A stretch of 64,000 bases of DNA from positions 1 to 64,000 of the forward strand of contig JBFGKE010000003.1 in the NCBI GenBank assembly GCA_041576815.1, given 5' to 3'. Position 1 is the first letter of the stretch; each line of letters begins with the position of its first letter. Source of the stretch: SG8-38 sp041576815. Its GTDB lineage: Bacteria; Myxococcota_A; Polyangia; Polyangiales; Houyiibacteriaceae. The position numbers were made by a program, and so were the translations under genes. Positions 8,473 through 17,006 of the stretch are shown piece by piece. Under the pieces are notes generated by a model. It saw only the letters and a list, made by a program, of their open reading frames with translations. It was not told the origin of the DNA and made no database searches.

Positions 8473-10344
8473 GTGGCCCGCTTCATCGACGAGCTCAAGC
8501 GATCACATACCTGCGGTGAGTTGAGAGAAGAGCACATCGATCGAGAGATCGTGCTCTTCGGCTGGGTGCAGAACCGGCGCGACCACGGGGGCTGCATCTT
8601 CATCGATCTGCGAGACCGGGACGGGCTCACGCAGGTCGTGTTCGACCCCGAAACCACCGACAGGGCCGCCTTCGAAACCGCCGACAAGGCGCGGCCCGAA
8701 TGGGTGCTCGGCGTGCGCGGCAAGGTCCGTGACCGCGGCACCAAAGACGACGGTACGAGCTTGCGAAATCCCCGCCTGGCGACCGGCGCGATCGAGGTGA
8801 TCGCGCTCGAGGCGACGATCTTCAACAAATCCGAGACCCCGCCTTTTGAAATCGAAGACGAGATCACGACCGGCGAGGACAAGCGCCTCGAGTACCGCTA
8901 CCTCGATCTGAGGCGGCCGGCGCTTCAAAAAAACCTTACGATGCGAAGCAAGCTGAACCACGTGGTTCGGAACTACTTCCACGAGGAGGGCTTCCTCGAG
9001 GTCGAGACGCCGTTCATGGTGCGCTACACACCCGGGGGTGCGCGCAACTTCTTGGTGCCGTCACGCCTGTACGGCGGCCACTTTTACGCACTCGCCGAGA
9101 GCCCGCAGCTCTACAAGCAGCTGCTGATGGTGGCGGGCTACGATCGCTACTACCAAATCGTTCGCTGCTTTCGCGACGAGGATCTGCGCATCGACCGCCA
9201 GCCCGAGTTCACCCAAATAGACGTCGAAATGTCGTTCATCAACCAGGACGACCTCTTCCGAGTGCTCGAGGGACTGATGTTTCGACTGTGGGACGACGTG
9301 CTGGGGGTCGACCTTCGAGAGCGCTATCCGAGCGGGGAGTTTCCGCGCCTGCGCTACGCCGAATCGATGGAGCGGTTCGGCAACGACAAGCCGGACATGC
9401 GGTTTTCGATGGAGCACGTCGACCTGACGGACCTGACGATCGAGCAAGGCGGGGGCGGCATCGGCATGCTCGAGCCGATCGCGGCCAAGTTCCGCGACGG
9501 CAGCTACCGGCGCGACCTCCCGCAGGAGATCGTGAAGGCGATGGTGGTGCCTTCGGGGCACGGGTTTTCACGCAAGGACCTCGATGCGCTCGAGAAGTAC
9601 GTGCGGCAAATGGGCGCCAAGGGACTTGCCCGGGCGAAGGTCGACGCGGACGGCAACTGGGTCCAAAGCCCGCTCGCCAAGATGGTCACGGCGGAGTTCC
9701 GAGACGCCGTCAACGAGAGCGTCGGGGCGAAGGATGGGGATTTGATCCTCTTTCAGTTTGGGCCAGCGCAAAAGGTCCACACCGTGATGGCGAACCTTCG
9801 GCTGCACGTCGCGCGAAAGCTCGGCTTGATTCCGGAGACGGGGAGCGCGGGCGAATGGAACTTCCTCTGGGTGGTCGATCCGCCGCTGTTCGATCGCAAC
9901 GAGGAGAAGAAGCGCTGGGAGGCGGCGCATCACGTGTTTACCCGGCCGCACGACGAGTGCATCGAGCTACTCGACTCCGATCCTGGGAACGTCCTCTGCT
10001 ACCGGTACGACCTCGTGCTGAACGGATTCGAGATCGCGGGCGGCTCGATTCGTCTGCACGACCCGGCGGTCCAGAAGAAGGTGTTCGAGGTGATCGGCCT
10101 CGGTGACGAGGAAGCACGCGAGAAGTTCGGCTTCCTGCTCGATGCGCTGACCTATGGGGCGCCGCCGCACGGGGGAATCGCGTTTGGCATGGACCGCATT
10201 GCGATGCTCGCCGCCGAAACGGAATCGATTCGCGATGTGATCGCCTTTCCGAAGACGCAGAGGGCGAACGACTTGATGACGGCTGCCCCCTCGCGCGTAG
10301 ACCCAGAGCAACTGCTCGAGCTGAAGATCAAGACACTCGAGTAA
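8473..10344 (+). CDS. aspS: aspartyl-tRNA synthetase
   Basis: The 623-residue protein is a bacterial-type class II synthetase. The N-terminal OB-fold anticodon domain (LFGWVQNRRDHGGCIFIDLRDRDG) is followed by motif 2 (RCFRDEDLRIDRQPEFTQID), the inserted GAD domain in the middle, and motif 3 (GIAFGMDRIAML) near the C-terminus. It charges tRNA-Asp with aspartate. The GTG start at 8473 has a strong AAGGAGG ribosome site 6 bases before it. Whether it also charges tRNA-Asn cannot be told by eye. Confidence 0.96.
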   Translation: MARFIDELKRSHTCGELREEHIDREIVLFGWVQNRRDHGGCIFIDLRDRDGLTQVVFDPETTDRAAFETADKARPEWVLGVRGKVRDRGTKDDGTSLRNPRLATGAIEVIALEATIFNKSETPPFEIEDEITTGEDKRLEYRYLDLRRPALQKNLTMRSKLNHVVRNYFHEEGFLEVETPFMVRYTPGGARNFLVPSRLYGGHFYALAESPQLYKQLLMVAGYDRYYQIVRCFRDEDLRIDRQPEFTQIDVEMSFINQDDLFRVLEGLMFRLWDDVLGVDLRERYPSGEFPRLRYAESMERFGNDKPDMRFSMEHVDLTDLTIEQGGGGIGMLEPIAAKFRDGSYRRDLPQEIVKAMVVPSGHGFSRKDLDALEKYVRQMGAKGLARAKVDADGNWVQSPLAKMVTAEFRDAVNESVGAKDGDLILFQFGPAQKVHTVMANLRLHVARKLGLIPETGSAGEWNFLWVVDPPLFDRNEEKKRWEAAHHVFTRPHDECIELLDSDPGNVLCYRYDLVLNGFEIAGGSIRLHDPAVQKKVFEVIGLGDEEAREKFGFLLDALTYGAPPHGGIAFGMDRIAMLAAETESIRDVIAFPKTQRANDLMTAAPSRVDPEQLLELKIKTLE

Positions 10345-10348
10345 GAGC

Positions 10349-10370
10349 GGGCCACGAAAAAATACACCCC
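10349..10370 (+). repeat. GGGCCACGAAAAAAT repeat end, degenerate copy
   Basis: GGGCCACGAAAAAATACACCCC, starting 5 bases after the aspS stop. The first 15 bases equal the copies at 10542 and 14121; the following bases have diverged. Confidence 0.6.
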
Positions 10371-10541
10371 CGGAAAACAACTCGGCACGGGCGTGCTCGC
10401 GATCGGGACCCGTCGCCCCCCACTCCCTAAGACTCCGTAAGACCCGGCTCCAGCCCAATCGCTGTGCTGCCCATACCGAGCAGTTTTCCTCCGTATATAT
10501 CGACGCACGGATTGAAGTCCGGTTCCGAGGTGACGCAGGGA

Positions 10542-10581
10542 GGGCCACGAAAAAATGCGATGTGGGGTGGAGTCGGCATCG
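10542..10581 (+). repeat. GGGCCACGAAAAAATGCGATGTGGGG repeat end
   Basis: The first 26 bases are identical to the copy at 14121. The continuation TGGAGTCGGCATCGC matches the continuation of the MITE left end at 14916 (CGGAGTCGGCGTCGC), which joins both variants into one family. Confidence 0.7.
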
Positions 10582-10659
10582 CTGAGTTCTGGAGGGTTAA
10601 ATGGGTTTGAATATCGGGAACTTGCGGGGCGTCTTGTTTGTCTGACAAGGTTTGGGACG

Positions 10660-10983
10660 ATGAAGGCAATCGGTAAGGTCGCGCTCTTGGGTTTGGTGTT
10701 GGCCGGGTTGGCTGTGCCGCCGGTCGGGCGGGCGGAGAGCGCCGACGAGATCAAGAACTGCTACATGGTGTACGGCGAGGCGCGCTACGGCGCGTTTGCG
10801 TACAAGCACGTCGTGATCGTGAAGAATCGATGCGACATCACGCTTCAGTGCGAAGTGTGGACCGACGTCGATCCGGAGCCCAAGCAGCCGCTCACGGTCG
10901 GGCCCAAGGCCACGGGCGAAGTCATCGTGCGCAACAACTCGCCTGCGCGAGGCTTCAAAGCCTTTGGCGAGTGCAAGAAGTAG
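10660..10983 (+). CDS. small secreted protein, unknown function
   Basis: The 107-residue protein has a clear signal peptide (MKAIGKVALLGLVLAGLAVPPVGRA, probable cleavage after RAES) and a mature part of about 82 residues with cysteines that may form disulfides (NCYMVYG, NRCDITLQCEVW, GECKK). Cys and Tyr/Trp placement suggest a small beta-sandwich in the periplasm. The ATG at 10660 is preferred to an upstream in-frame start because the signal peptide begins there and the upstream frame runs into the repeat. No family recognised. Confidence 0.65.
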   Translation: MKAIGKVALLGLVLAGLAVPPVGRAESADEIKNCYMVYGEARYGAFAYKHVVIVKNRCDITLQCEVWTDVDPEPKQPLTVGPKATGEVIVRNNSPARGFKAFGECKK

Positions 10984-10992
10984 CCGATCGCC

Positions 10993-12084
10993 TCAGTAGA
11001 ACGGGCTGCTGTCTTCGTCCGTGAAGAAGCGTTCGAAGATCGCGTAGCCTTCGAGCAATTGGTCGAGCTCGGTGTACTCGTTGGGCTGATGGGCTTGCGC
11101 CGCCGTGCCGGGGCCGAGGTTGACCCCAGGCACGCCGATCGCGTCGAATCGCGCTACGTCGGTCCAGGCCTGCTTGCTGCGCACACCGTTCACGCCGCAT
11201 TGCATCAAGTGCTGGATGAAGCGATTGCCGGCGTGCGGATGCCCGGCAGGCGATAGATCGGTCGCTTGGATCCTGCACCCATCCCCCGCGAGATCCCGGA
11301 GCTCCGAAAACGCCTCCTCCGGGGTACGCCCGGGTGCAAAGCGGTAGTTGACGTTGAGCTCGGCGTCACCGGGAACGACGTTTCGCGGGCCTCCTCCTCG
11401 AATCACAGTCGGCGTGATCACCTCCCGAAACACGTAGCCGTCGATCTCGACGTCGTGCGGCTCACGCTGCTCGAGCTCCCGAATGAACCGCGCAGCCTTG
11501 AAGAGCGCGTTGTCGCCCTGCCACGGTCGCGCGCTGTGGGCGGTGCGCCCGACGAAGGTCAGCGTCGCGTGCACCGAGCCCATCGCCCCGAGCTGCATTT
11601 GGTTGTCGCTGGGCTCGAGGCAAATCGCGATGTCGAGCTCGTGCAGATCCGGATGCGTGTCGAGGATTGGACCGAGGCGGTTTTCCTCGAAGGGGCCTTC
11701 CTCACGTTCGTAGAAGACCAGGGTGAGGTCGCACGGAAGCGTCGTTCGATCGAGGCGCTCGACTAGCTCGATCATGACCGCAAGCCCCGACTTCATGTCG
11801 GCGGCGCCTGCACCGTAGAGGCGATTGCCCTCGACGCGCGGAACGCCGTCGTGCTGGGTGCGGACCGTATCGAGATGGCCGACCAACGCAATCCGAGGCG
11901 CGCTGTCACGGCGCACGGCATGCACGATCAGGCTGTCGTGAAAACGGGTAATCGAATCGGCGCCGAGACTCGCGGAAAGCCGCTCTTCGACGTGGTCGCA
12001 GAGCTCCGCCTCCTCCCCGATCGGGCTTGGAATCCGAGTCAGGGTGAGAAGCGTGTCACGAAGCGCGTGGGCGAGGTTGCTCAT
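10993..12084 (-). CDS. dapE: succinyl-diaminopimelate desuccinylase
   Basis: The 363-residue protein is an M20 family metallo-deacylase. The metal-binding HLDTV and GAGAADMKSG motifs are followed by the catalytic EREEG pair and a dimerisation domain with GRTAHSARPW. It resembles the DapE form common in actinobacteria and myxobacteria, which removes succinate from N-succinyl-LL-diaminopimelate in lysine and cell-wall synthesis. The ATG at 12084 is preferred over a start 24 codons upstream because homology begins there. It is the last gene of a DUF4234-mobA-dapE run. Confidence 0.85.
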   Translation of the reverse strand: MSNLAHALRDTLLTLTRIPSPIGEEAELCDHVEERLSASLGADSITRFHDSLIVHAVRRDSAPRIALVGHLDTVRTQHDGVPRVEGNRLYGAGAADMKSGLAVMIELVERLDRTTLPCDLTLVFYEREEGPFEENRLGPILDTHPDLHELDIAICLEPSDNQMQLGAMGSVHATLTFVGRTAHSARPWQGDNALFKAARFIRELEQREPHDVEIDGYVFREVITPTVIRGGGPRNVVPGDAELNVNYRFAPGRTPEEAFSELRDLAGDGCRIQATDLSPAGHPHAGNRFIQHLMQCGVNGVRSKQAWTDVARFDAIGVPGVNLGPGTAAQAHQPNEYTELDQLLEGYAIFERFFTDEDSSPFY

Positions 12085-12121
12085 CGGGTGCGCGAGCGTA
12101 GCAGCCTGCGCGACGACAGGC

Positions 12122-12706
12122 CTACGGAGCCAGGTCGGCGGGCGTATCCCAGTCACGAAGAGCGCGCACGACGGCAGGCGTCAGCGGCAGCGGATCGACC
12201 GTGACCCGCGAAAACAAGGCCTGAAACGAACGCGTGCCTCGCGCGATCTCCGTGTCGAGGACATCGGCCAGCTGTTCCGCATCATAGCGGGCGAGCATCG
12301 GCTCCCACGGCGCGTCGGTGCTTCGCCGCGGCGCGACGACCGGGGCATTCGATCGATGCTCACTCAGGTACACGAGCGCCTCCTTGCTCACGAAGGGCAT
12401 GTCGCACGCCACCGCAAGCACATGCGCGCGCTCCTTCCGACGCGCATGGCGCAGTGCCGCGCGGAGGCCCGCAAGTGGGCCGCCGCCCGGAGGATCGTCG
12501 TCGACGCGATCGACGGTGTGCACGAGGTGTCCGTACGGTGCCGCATCCCCGATCAACGCGGGCTCGAGAGCCGACTCGCCGGCGAGACGCACGAGCGCTT
12601 CGACGATCGGCTCGTCCCGACCGGGGGCTGAAAGCAACCCCTTGGGTCGGCCCATGCGCCGCGACCGGCCACCCACGAAGATCGCGAGCACTGCAGCGGC
12701 CTGCAT
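12122..12706 (-). CDS. mobA: molybdenum cofactor guanylyltransferase
   Basis: The 194-residue protein has the NTP-transferase signature GGRSRRMGRPKGLL near the N-terminus, an ALIGDAAPYG strand, and the metal-binding AVACDMPFVS motif. MobA attaches GMP to molybdopterin to form the bis-MGD cofactor of enzymes such as formate dehydrogenases. The ATG at 12706 follows the stop of the DUF4234 gene by five bases. The first glycine of the usual LAGG motif is a Val here (FVGG). No other molybdopterin gene is in the window. Confidence 0.8.
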   Translation of the reverse strand: MQAAAVLAIFVGGRSRRMGRPKGLLSAPGRDEPIVEALVRLAGESALEPALIGDAAPYGHLVHTVDRVDDDPPGGGPLAGLRAALRHARRKERAHVLAVACDMPFVSKEALVYLSEHRSNAPVVAPRRSTDAPWEPMLARYDAEQLADVLDTEIARGTRSFQALFSRVTVDPLPLTPAVVRALRDWDTPADLAP

Positions 12707-12711
12707 GGGCT

Positions 12712-13134
12712 CTAGGCCGGAACTCCGGCGTCGCTGGTCAGCCGCCTCTCGAGCTTCTCGACCACGCGGTTGATTTGATCTTGATGGATCGCGCTCGTCA
12801 CGAAGTTCGTGAAAAACACGGTGAAGTAGGCGGCCACGTCGAGAATGACCGCGATGATCGACGTGTCCTGCGCGGGGCCGAGGCCGCTGCGATCCTCGAG
12901 CTCGGCGATCTGCTGCGAGATGCGGTAGTCGACCCAGATCCCGTAGATCGCGAGGGTGAGGATCACGAACAAGAAGTCGATCCAGAAGCCATGCCCCGTC
13001 GGCGTACGTCCGTCGAGCTTCTGCAGGTCCTCGTAGATGCCGTGGTACCAAAACGGAAGATAGAATCCGAGCGTGACGATGCTCAAAACCAGCACCAGCG
13101 CAGGCTCTCGGCGTTGAATGATGGGAGCGGTCAT
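12712..13134 (-). CDS. DUF4234 membrane protein
   Basis: The 140-residue protein matches DUF4234: a first helix with LSIVTLGFYLPFWYHGIYEDLQ, a polar loop with a GHGFW turn, a second helix (LFVILTLAIYGIWVDYRISQQI) and a third helix around residues 95-110. The function of the family is not known. It is the first gene of the run with mobA and dapE, and divergent from the metallophosphoesterase. Confidence 0.75.
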   Translation of the reverse strand: MTAPIIQRREPALVLVLSIVTLGFYLPFWYHGIYEDLQKLDGRTPTGHGFWIDFLFVILTLAIYGIWVDYRISQQIAELEDRSGLGPAQDTSIIAVILDVAAYFTVFFTNFVTSAIHQDQINRVVEKLERRLTSDAGVPA

Positions 13135-13184
13135 GGCCTACCTTCCTGCTCGCGCGCGGCTCCGCGTCCGCTAAGTTTCGTCCC

Positions 13185-14069
13185 ATGAACGCAGGCGCTG
13201 CGCAAGTGGCCACCATCGGCGTGATCGGCGATGTCCATTTGTTTTGGGACGAGCGCGACACTTCTTTCTTCAACGCCAGCGACTACGATCTGCTTCTGTT
13301 CGTCGGGGATCTCGCCGCTTACACGCAGGTGCGCGGCCGCCGCGTGGCCCGGTCGCTCAGCAAGCTGCGCGTGCCCTCGATGTGTATTCCCGGCAATCAC
13401 GATGGTCTTCACGCGTTTCAGCTCGGCGCCGAGATCGCGCCCCGCGCGCACCGCTTTCGCGACGTGTTTTGCCAAGGTCAAACGAGCCGCTGTCGCAGCC
13501 TCGACCGCGCTCTCGGCGAGGTGCGGATGGTGGGCTACAGCCGCCACCGGCTCAGCCCAGCGGGCGTGCCGCTCAACCTCGTCGTGGGGCGTCCGCATTC
13601 GATCGGGGGCCGCCGGCTCGCGTGCATCGAGTATCTGAAGAAGGCGTACGGCATCGATTCGATGGATGCTTCGGCCGCGCGGATACGCTCGCTCGTCGAC
13701 GCCTGCGACGACGCGCCCATCCTATTTCTCGCCCATAACGGGCCGTCCGGCCTCGGCGATCGCGCAGATTCGATTTGGGGCTGCGACTTTCGCCGGAAGG
13801 AAGAGGACTGGGGCGACCGCGACCTCGAGGAGGCGGTGCACCATGCGAACCACAATGGTCGCAAGGTGCTCGCAGCCGTGGCTGGCCACATGCATCGAAG
13901 AACCAAGAGCGGAAAACGGCGCCCCGCCCAAATCGAAAAAGACGGCATCCTGTACGTCAACGCCGCCGAGGTGCCGCGCCATCGCAAGGTCAACGGCACG
14001 AAAGAACGCCACCACGTCAAGCTCACCTTGACTCCGACGACGGCAAGCGCGGAGGACCTTTGGATCTAA
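13185..14069 (+). CDS. TIGR04168-like metallophosphoesterase
   Basis: The 294-residue protein has the five calcineurin-like metal-binding blocks in order: GDVHLFW, VGDLA, GNHDG, LAHNGPSG and GHMHRR. The insertion with WGDRDLEEAV and the NAAEVPRH end fit the TIGR04168 group known from cyanobacteria and plants. The substrate is unknown. The start ATG at 13185 is close to a possible -10 (TAAGTT at 13172-13177). Repeat ends begin 5 bases after its stop. Confidence 0.75.
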   Translation: MNAGAAQVATIGVIGDVHLFWDERDTSFFNASDYDLLLFVGDLAAYTQVRGRRVARSLSKLRVPSMCIPGNHDGLHAFQLGAEIAPRAHRFRDVFCQGQTSRCRSLDRALGEVRMVGYSRHRLSPAGVPLNLVVGRPHSIGGRRLACIEYLKKAYGIDSMDASAARIRSLVDACDDAPILFLAHNGPSGLGDRADSIWGCDFRRKEEDWGDRDLEEAVHHANHNGRKVLAAVAGHMHRRTKSGKRRPAQIEKDGILYVNAAEVPRHRKVNGTKERHHVKLTLTPTTASAEDLWI

Positions 14070-14074
14070 GCGCC

Positions 14075-14098
14075 AGGGCGAAAAAATCGCGAGACGGG
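14075..14098 (+). repeat. GGGCGAAAAAATCGCGA repeat end
   Basis: This copy has the variant form of the MITE left end at 14916 (AGGGGCGAAAAAATCGCGATATGGGG) with a few changes (GAGACGGG instead of GATATGGGG). It lies 22 bases before the next copy, in the same direction. Confidence 0.6.
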
Positions 14099-14120
14099 AC
14101 TGCGCCAGACGGGTACGCGC

Positions 14121-14146
14121 GGGCCACGAAAAAATGCGATGTGGGG
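14121..14146 (+). repeat. GGGCCACGAAAAAATGCGATGTGGGG repeat end
   Basis: Identical over 26 bases to the copy at 10542-10567, which is 3.6 kb away. It ends 13 bases before the stop codon of the EVE gene. Confidence 0.75.
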
Positions 14147-14158
14147 TTACGCCGGACG

Positions 14159-14662
14159 CTAGCGAATCTTGGTTTTTGCGTCGGCTAGCTTGAGGACGTG
14201 TTTGAAGTGTTTCTTGTCGACCGGTTGGACGGATAGTCGGGACGCCTTGGAGGTGACGCGCATGCCGTCGAGGGCCGGGTCGTCTTTCATCGTTTGAAGC
14301 GGCACTAACTCGTCGAACTTCTCGACGAACTCGACGTCCACCATCGACCATCGCGGATCGTCCTTCTTCGATTTTGCGTCGTAGTAGCTGCTCTTCGGGT
14401 CGAACTGCGTCGGGTCAGGATACGCCTCGCGGCCAATGCGACAAACTCCAGCAGCGCCCGGCGGCTTGGTGTTCGAATGATAGAAGATCGCGAGATCGCC
14501 CTTCGCCATGTCGCGCATGAAGTTCCGGGCCTGGTAGTTCCGAACACCTTCCCAGCACTCGGAGCCATCGCGCTTCAGGTCGTCGATCGAGTACACGTCG
14601 GGCTCGCTTTTCATGAGCCAGAGCTTGGTCCCGCGCTTAGACACCGCCGCACTATGCCACAT
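14159..14662 (-). CDS. EVE domain protein
   Basis: The protein of about 167 residues has the EVE start WLMKSEPDVYSIDDL, then WEGVRNYQARNFMRDM and GDLAIFYHSN, and later DPRWSMVDVEF. These are the hallmarks of the EVE (thymocyte nuclear protein 1-like) family, which folds like PUA/YTH domains and can bind modified bases in nucleic acids. The ATG at 14662 or an in-frame GTG at 14644 could be the start; LMKSEP itself has a Met at 14614. Its role here is unknown. Dispersed repeats lie next to both ends. Confidence 0.8.
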   Translation of the reverse strand: MWHSAAVSKRGTKLWLMKSEPDVYSIDDLKRDGSECWEGVRNYQARNFMRDMAKGDLAIFYHSNTKPPGAAGVCRIGREAYPDPTQFDPKSSYYDAKSKKDDPRWSMVDVEFVEKFDELVPLQTMKDDPALDGMRVTSKASRLSVQPVDKKHFKHVLKLADAKTKIR

Positions 14663-14767
14663 CGGGCTTGCGCTGCCGCGATGCGGCGAGGAGTGATTGC
14701 AGCACTTGTTGCCGCGTTCGGCTTGGTTACACCACCCGCCCACCCCCAACCGTAGTCCTCCCTGCGC

Positions 14768-14824
14768 GGCGGGGGCTTCGCCCCGCCTTGCCGGCGCATT
14801 CGCGCCGGGCTTCGCCCTTCGGGC
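14768..14824. repeat. cluster of tandem GC-rich hairpins
   Basis: Three hairpins follow each other: GGCGGGG/CCCCGCC (14768-14787), CCGGCGC-ATTC-GCGCCGG (14791-14808) and an alternating GGGC-TTC-GCCC-TTC-GGGC (14807-14824). The look is that of a REP-type palindrome cluster. It lies in the 490-bp region without genes between the EVE gene and the DUF2723 gene. Confidence 0.5.
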
Positions 14825-14860
14825 TCGCGCTACCGCCGGTCGCGTAAGGGCAAATTACAT

Positions 14861-14880
14861 GGGGGACAGTCCCCTTTTTT
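14861..14880. repeat. GGGGACAGTCCCC palindrome, copy 2
   Basis: GGGGGACAGTCCCCTTTTTT, with the usual core and T-run. It lies 35 bases before the MITE-like element. Confidence 0.7.
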
Positions 14881-14915
14881 GATGGGTTAATTCCTCGGTG
14901 TCAGCCGCGTAGGGA

Positions 14916-15102
14916 GGGGCGAAAAAATCGCGATATGGGGCGGAGTCGGCGTCGCGAGTGACAAGTGGCCATGGAAGCAACCACCGCCACTTGGCGTGAG
15001 CGCCGAGGGTAGGCTTGCGTGGCCAAACCTCGCCAGTGCATCCGGCCACCTTTGCAAGCCGACCCGTCCGATGTAGCCCCGTATCGCGATTTTTTTCGCC
15101 CC
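14916..15102. mobile_element. MITE-like element with terminal inverted repeats
   Basis: The 187-bp element has 25-27-base terminal inverted repeats: the left end reads GGGGCGAAAAAATCGCGATA then TGGGGC, and the right end is its reverse complement with three changes (GCCCCGTATCGCGATTTTTTTCGCCCC). An inner inverted repeat (GACAAGTGGC against GCCACTTGGC) lies near 14959-14997. It carries no gene of its own. Related single ends are at 10349, 10542, 14075 and 14121. Size and structure fit a non-autonomous element, but no flanking target duplication was established. Confidence 0.6.
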
Positions 15103-15153
15103 GGTTCCATTCCTTTGACCCGCTCGGCAGGGTCAGCCGATCATGGGCGGGTC

Positions 15154-16995
15154 GTGCGCTCCAAGTTGACGAAGGCCCTCTTGGCGGGGGCTCCGCCGCT
15201 CCTGATCTACATCGGCACGGCGTCCGGATACGCACACTGGTTCGATAGCGGCGAGCTGGTCGCAGCCGCCAGCGACTTCGGCATCTCCCACCCCCCGGGC
15301 CACCCCCTCGCCGGCATCGCCCTCGGTGCGGCCAACCTGATTCCCCTCGGCGCCCTCTCTTTCCGGGTCGCGCTCCTTTGCGCGGTGCTCGTCGCGATCG
15401 CCGCGGTGGCCGCGTTCTTCGCCATCGAGCACACCCTGGCGCGTGAAAGGCTGATACGCCGGTCCCTCGTGCTTCCGCTGTCGCTCGCGGCCACCTGGTG
15501 GGTGGCAGGCGCGCAGGCGTGGTGGTTTCAAGCGGTTCGACCGGAGGTCTACGCGCTACAGGCCGCGCTTTGCTGCATCGCGATCGAGCGCCTCTCGAAA
15601 GCCTCGACCACGGGCGACGAAGGCGACGTTCGGCCCCTCTACCAGGCCGCGCTCGCATGGGGGCTCGCGCTCTCGAACCATCACTACATCGCCCTGCTGT
15701 TGCTCGTCCCGGCAGCGTGGCTGGTAGTCCCGATCCTCAAAGAAAAAGGGTATCGACCGCTCGCTTGGTCGGCGGGCTTCGTCGTCGCCGGGCTGCTCAC
15801 GTATCTCTATCTGCCTCTTCGTGCGCTCGCCAGTCCGTATTTGAATCTCGGAGACCCGTCGAGCCTCGGTCGTTTCTGGTGGGTGGTCACGGCGGAGGCG
15901 TTTCAAAAGAGCGTGACGCCCGACGCGGTTGCGCCGTTTCACAGGAATCTCATCGACGTGCTGATCGCGATCGCCGTGGACGTTCACGTGGTCGCGCTCG
16001 CCGCCGCGCTGCTCGGCGGCTACTTCATGTTGCGCGTGAAGTCGTCGCGCCGGTTCGGACTCTTCTGGTCGACGCTGTGGGCGGTGTACGTGCTCGGTCG
16101 CGCCGCGCTGGGGTTCGTGAGTGGCAATCCGGACGCGCTGGCGTACTTCATGCTGTCATACCTGTCGCTGGGGGTGTTTTGGGCGTTTGCGGGGGGCATT
16201 CTTCTATCGGCGCTCGCCGAAGCGGTCCCGACTCGCCCACGGCTGACCCCCACGCTGAGCGCAGTTCTCGCCGTCGGCGCGCTCTTTCAATTCGTCCGCA
16301 CAGCGGACCGATCGACGCTTGCCGACTTCGTCGACACCGATGTCTTCGACGACGGGCTGCGGCGTTTGCTCCCGTCCCGATCGGTCGTGCTGGCGCACAA
16401 CCCGCAGACGATCTTTCGCTATTGGGGCGGCGAAGCGGAGGAACGAAACCGCCCCGACGTGACCCTCGTGCCGCTCCCCCTGTTGACCTACCCGAAGCTG
16501 GTCGACCGCCTCGTGCGAGACGAGCCGGAGCTCACGCCCCTGCTCAGAGCCTATCTTCTCGACGGAAGGCTCGATGCCGCCGAGCTTCAGAGCCTCGCGG
16601 CGCTGCGGCCGGTCTTCGTCGAGATGGATGTTCGCGTGTCCCAGGACATGATGGACCTCCTGATTCCCGAGCACCTCTATCATCGGCTGCTGACGGCAGA
16701 CATGACCGACGCCGACGAGGCGAATGCGATGCACGCCCACGCGACCCTTTGGGGGAGCCTCTATCAGCGCATCGGAAGGCCCATCGACGAGCACACCAAG
16801 ACCCAGTTGCTCTGGCGCCACTACACGGACTCCCTCTATTTCGCAGGCGTCGGAGACATCAACGCCGCCCGCCGCACGGTCGATGCCGGCCTCGCGCTGA
16901 ACCCTCCTGCGCGAGAGCTGGCTGCCCTTCGCGACGCGCTCGATCGGGCGGCGCCGGGAGAGCCGATCGACGTCTCACCCTTCACGATTCAGTGA
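15154..16995 (+). CDS. DUF2723 membrane protein (probable glycosyltransferase-like)
   Basis: The protein of about 613 residues has the DUF2723 signature near its start: FDSGELVAAASDFGISHPPGHPL. About ten membrane helices follow, then a soluble C-terminal part with tetratricopeptide-like helices. The acidic DSGE after the first helix is the position of the catalytic acid in GT-C fold enzymes, so an envelope sugar or lipid transfer role is plausible. The GTG at 15154 is preferred; the frame is open to 15019, but that part would run through the right end of the MITE-like element. Confidence 0.75.
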   Translation: MRSKLTKALLAGAPPLLIYIGTASGYAHWFDSGELVAAASDFGISHPPGHPLAGIALGAANLIPLGALSFRVALLCAVLVAIAAVAAFFAIEHTLARERLIRRSLVLPLSLAATWWVAGAQAWWFQAVRPEVYALQAALCCIAIERLSKASTTGDEGDVRPLYQAALAWGLALSNHHYIALLLLVPAAWLVVPILKEKGYRPLAWSAGFVVAGLLTYLYLPLRALASPYLNLGDPSSLGRFWWVVTAEAFQKSVTPDAVAPFHRNLIDVLIAIAVDVHVVALAAALLGGYFMLRVKSSRRFGLFWSTLWAVYVLGRAALGFVSGNPDALAYFMLSYLSLGVFWAFAGGILLSALAEAVPTRPRLTPTLSAVLAVGALFQFVRTADRSTLADFVDTDVFDDGLRRLLPSRSVVLAHNPQTIFRYWGGEAEERNRPDVTLVPLPLLTYPKLVDRLVRDEPELTPLLRAYLLDGRLDAAELQSLAALRPVFVEMDVRVSQDMMDLLIPEHLYHRLLTADMTDADEANAMHAHATLWGSLYQRIGRPIDEHTKTQLLWRHYTDSLYFAGVGDINAARRTVDAGLALNPPARELAALRDALDRAAPGEPIDVSPFTIQ

Positions 16996-17006
16996 CGCGG
17001 TGCGGA

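Larger units (their letters stand above)
10345..10659. other. intergenic region with two copies of a dispersed repeat end
   Basis: The 315 bases between aspS and the small secreted protein hold no gene that I can support. They contain two same-direction copies of a GGGCCACGAAAAAAT motif (10349-10370 and 10542-10567), about 190 bases apart. The DNA between them is unlike its neighbours, with an AT-rich TATATAT stretch near 10494. Confidence 0.55.
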
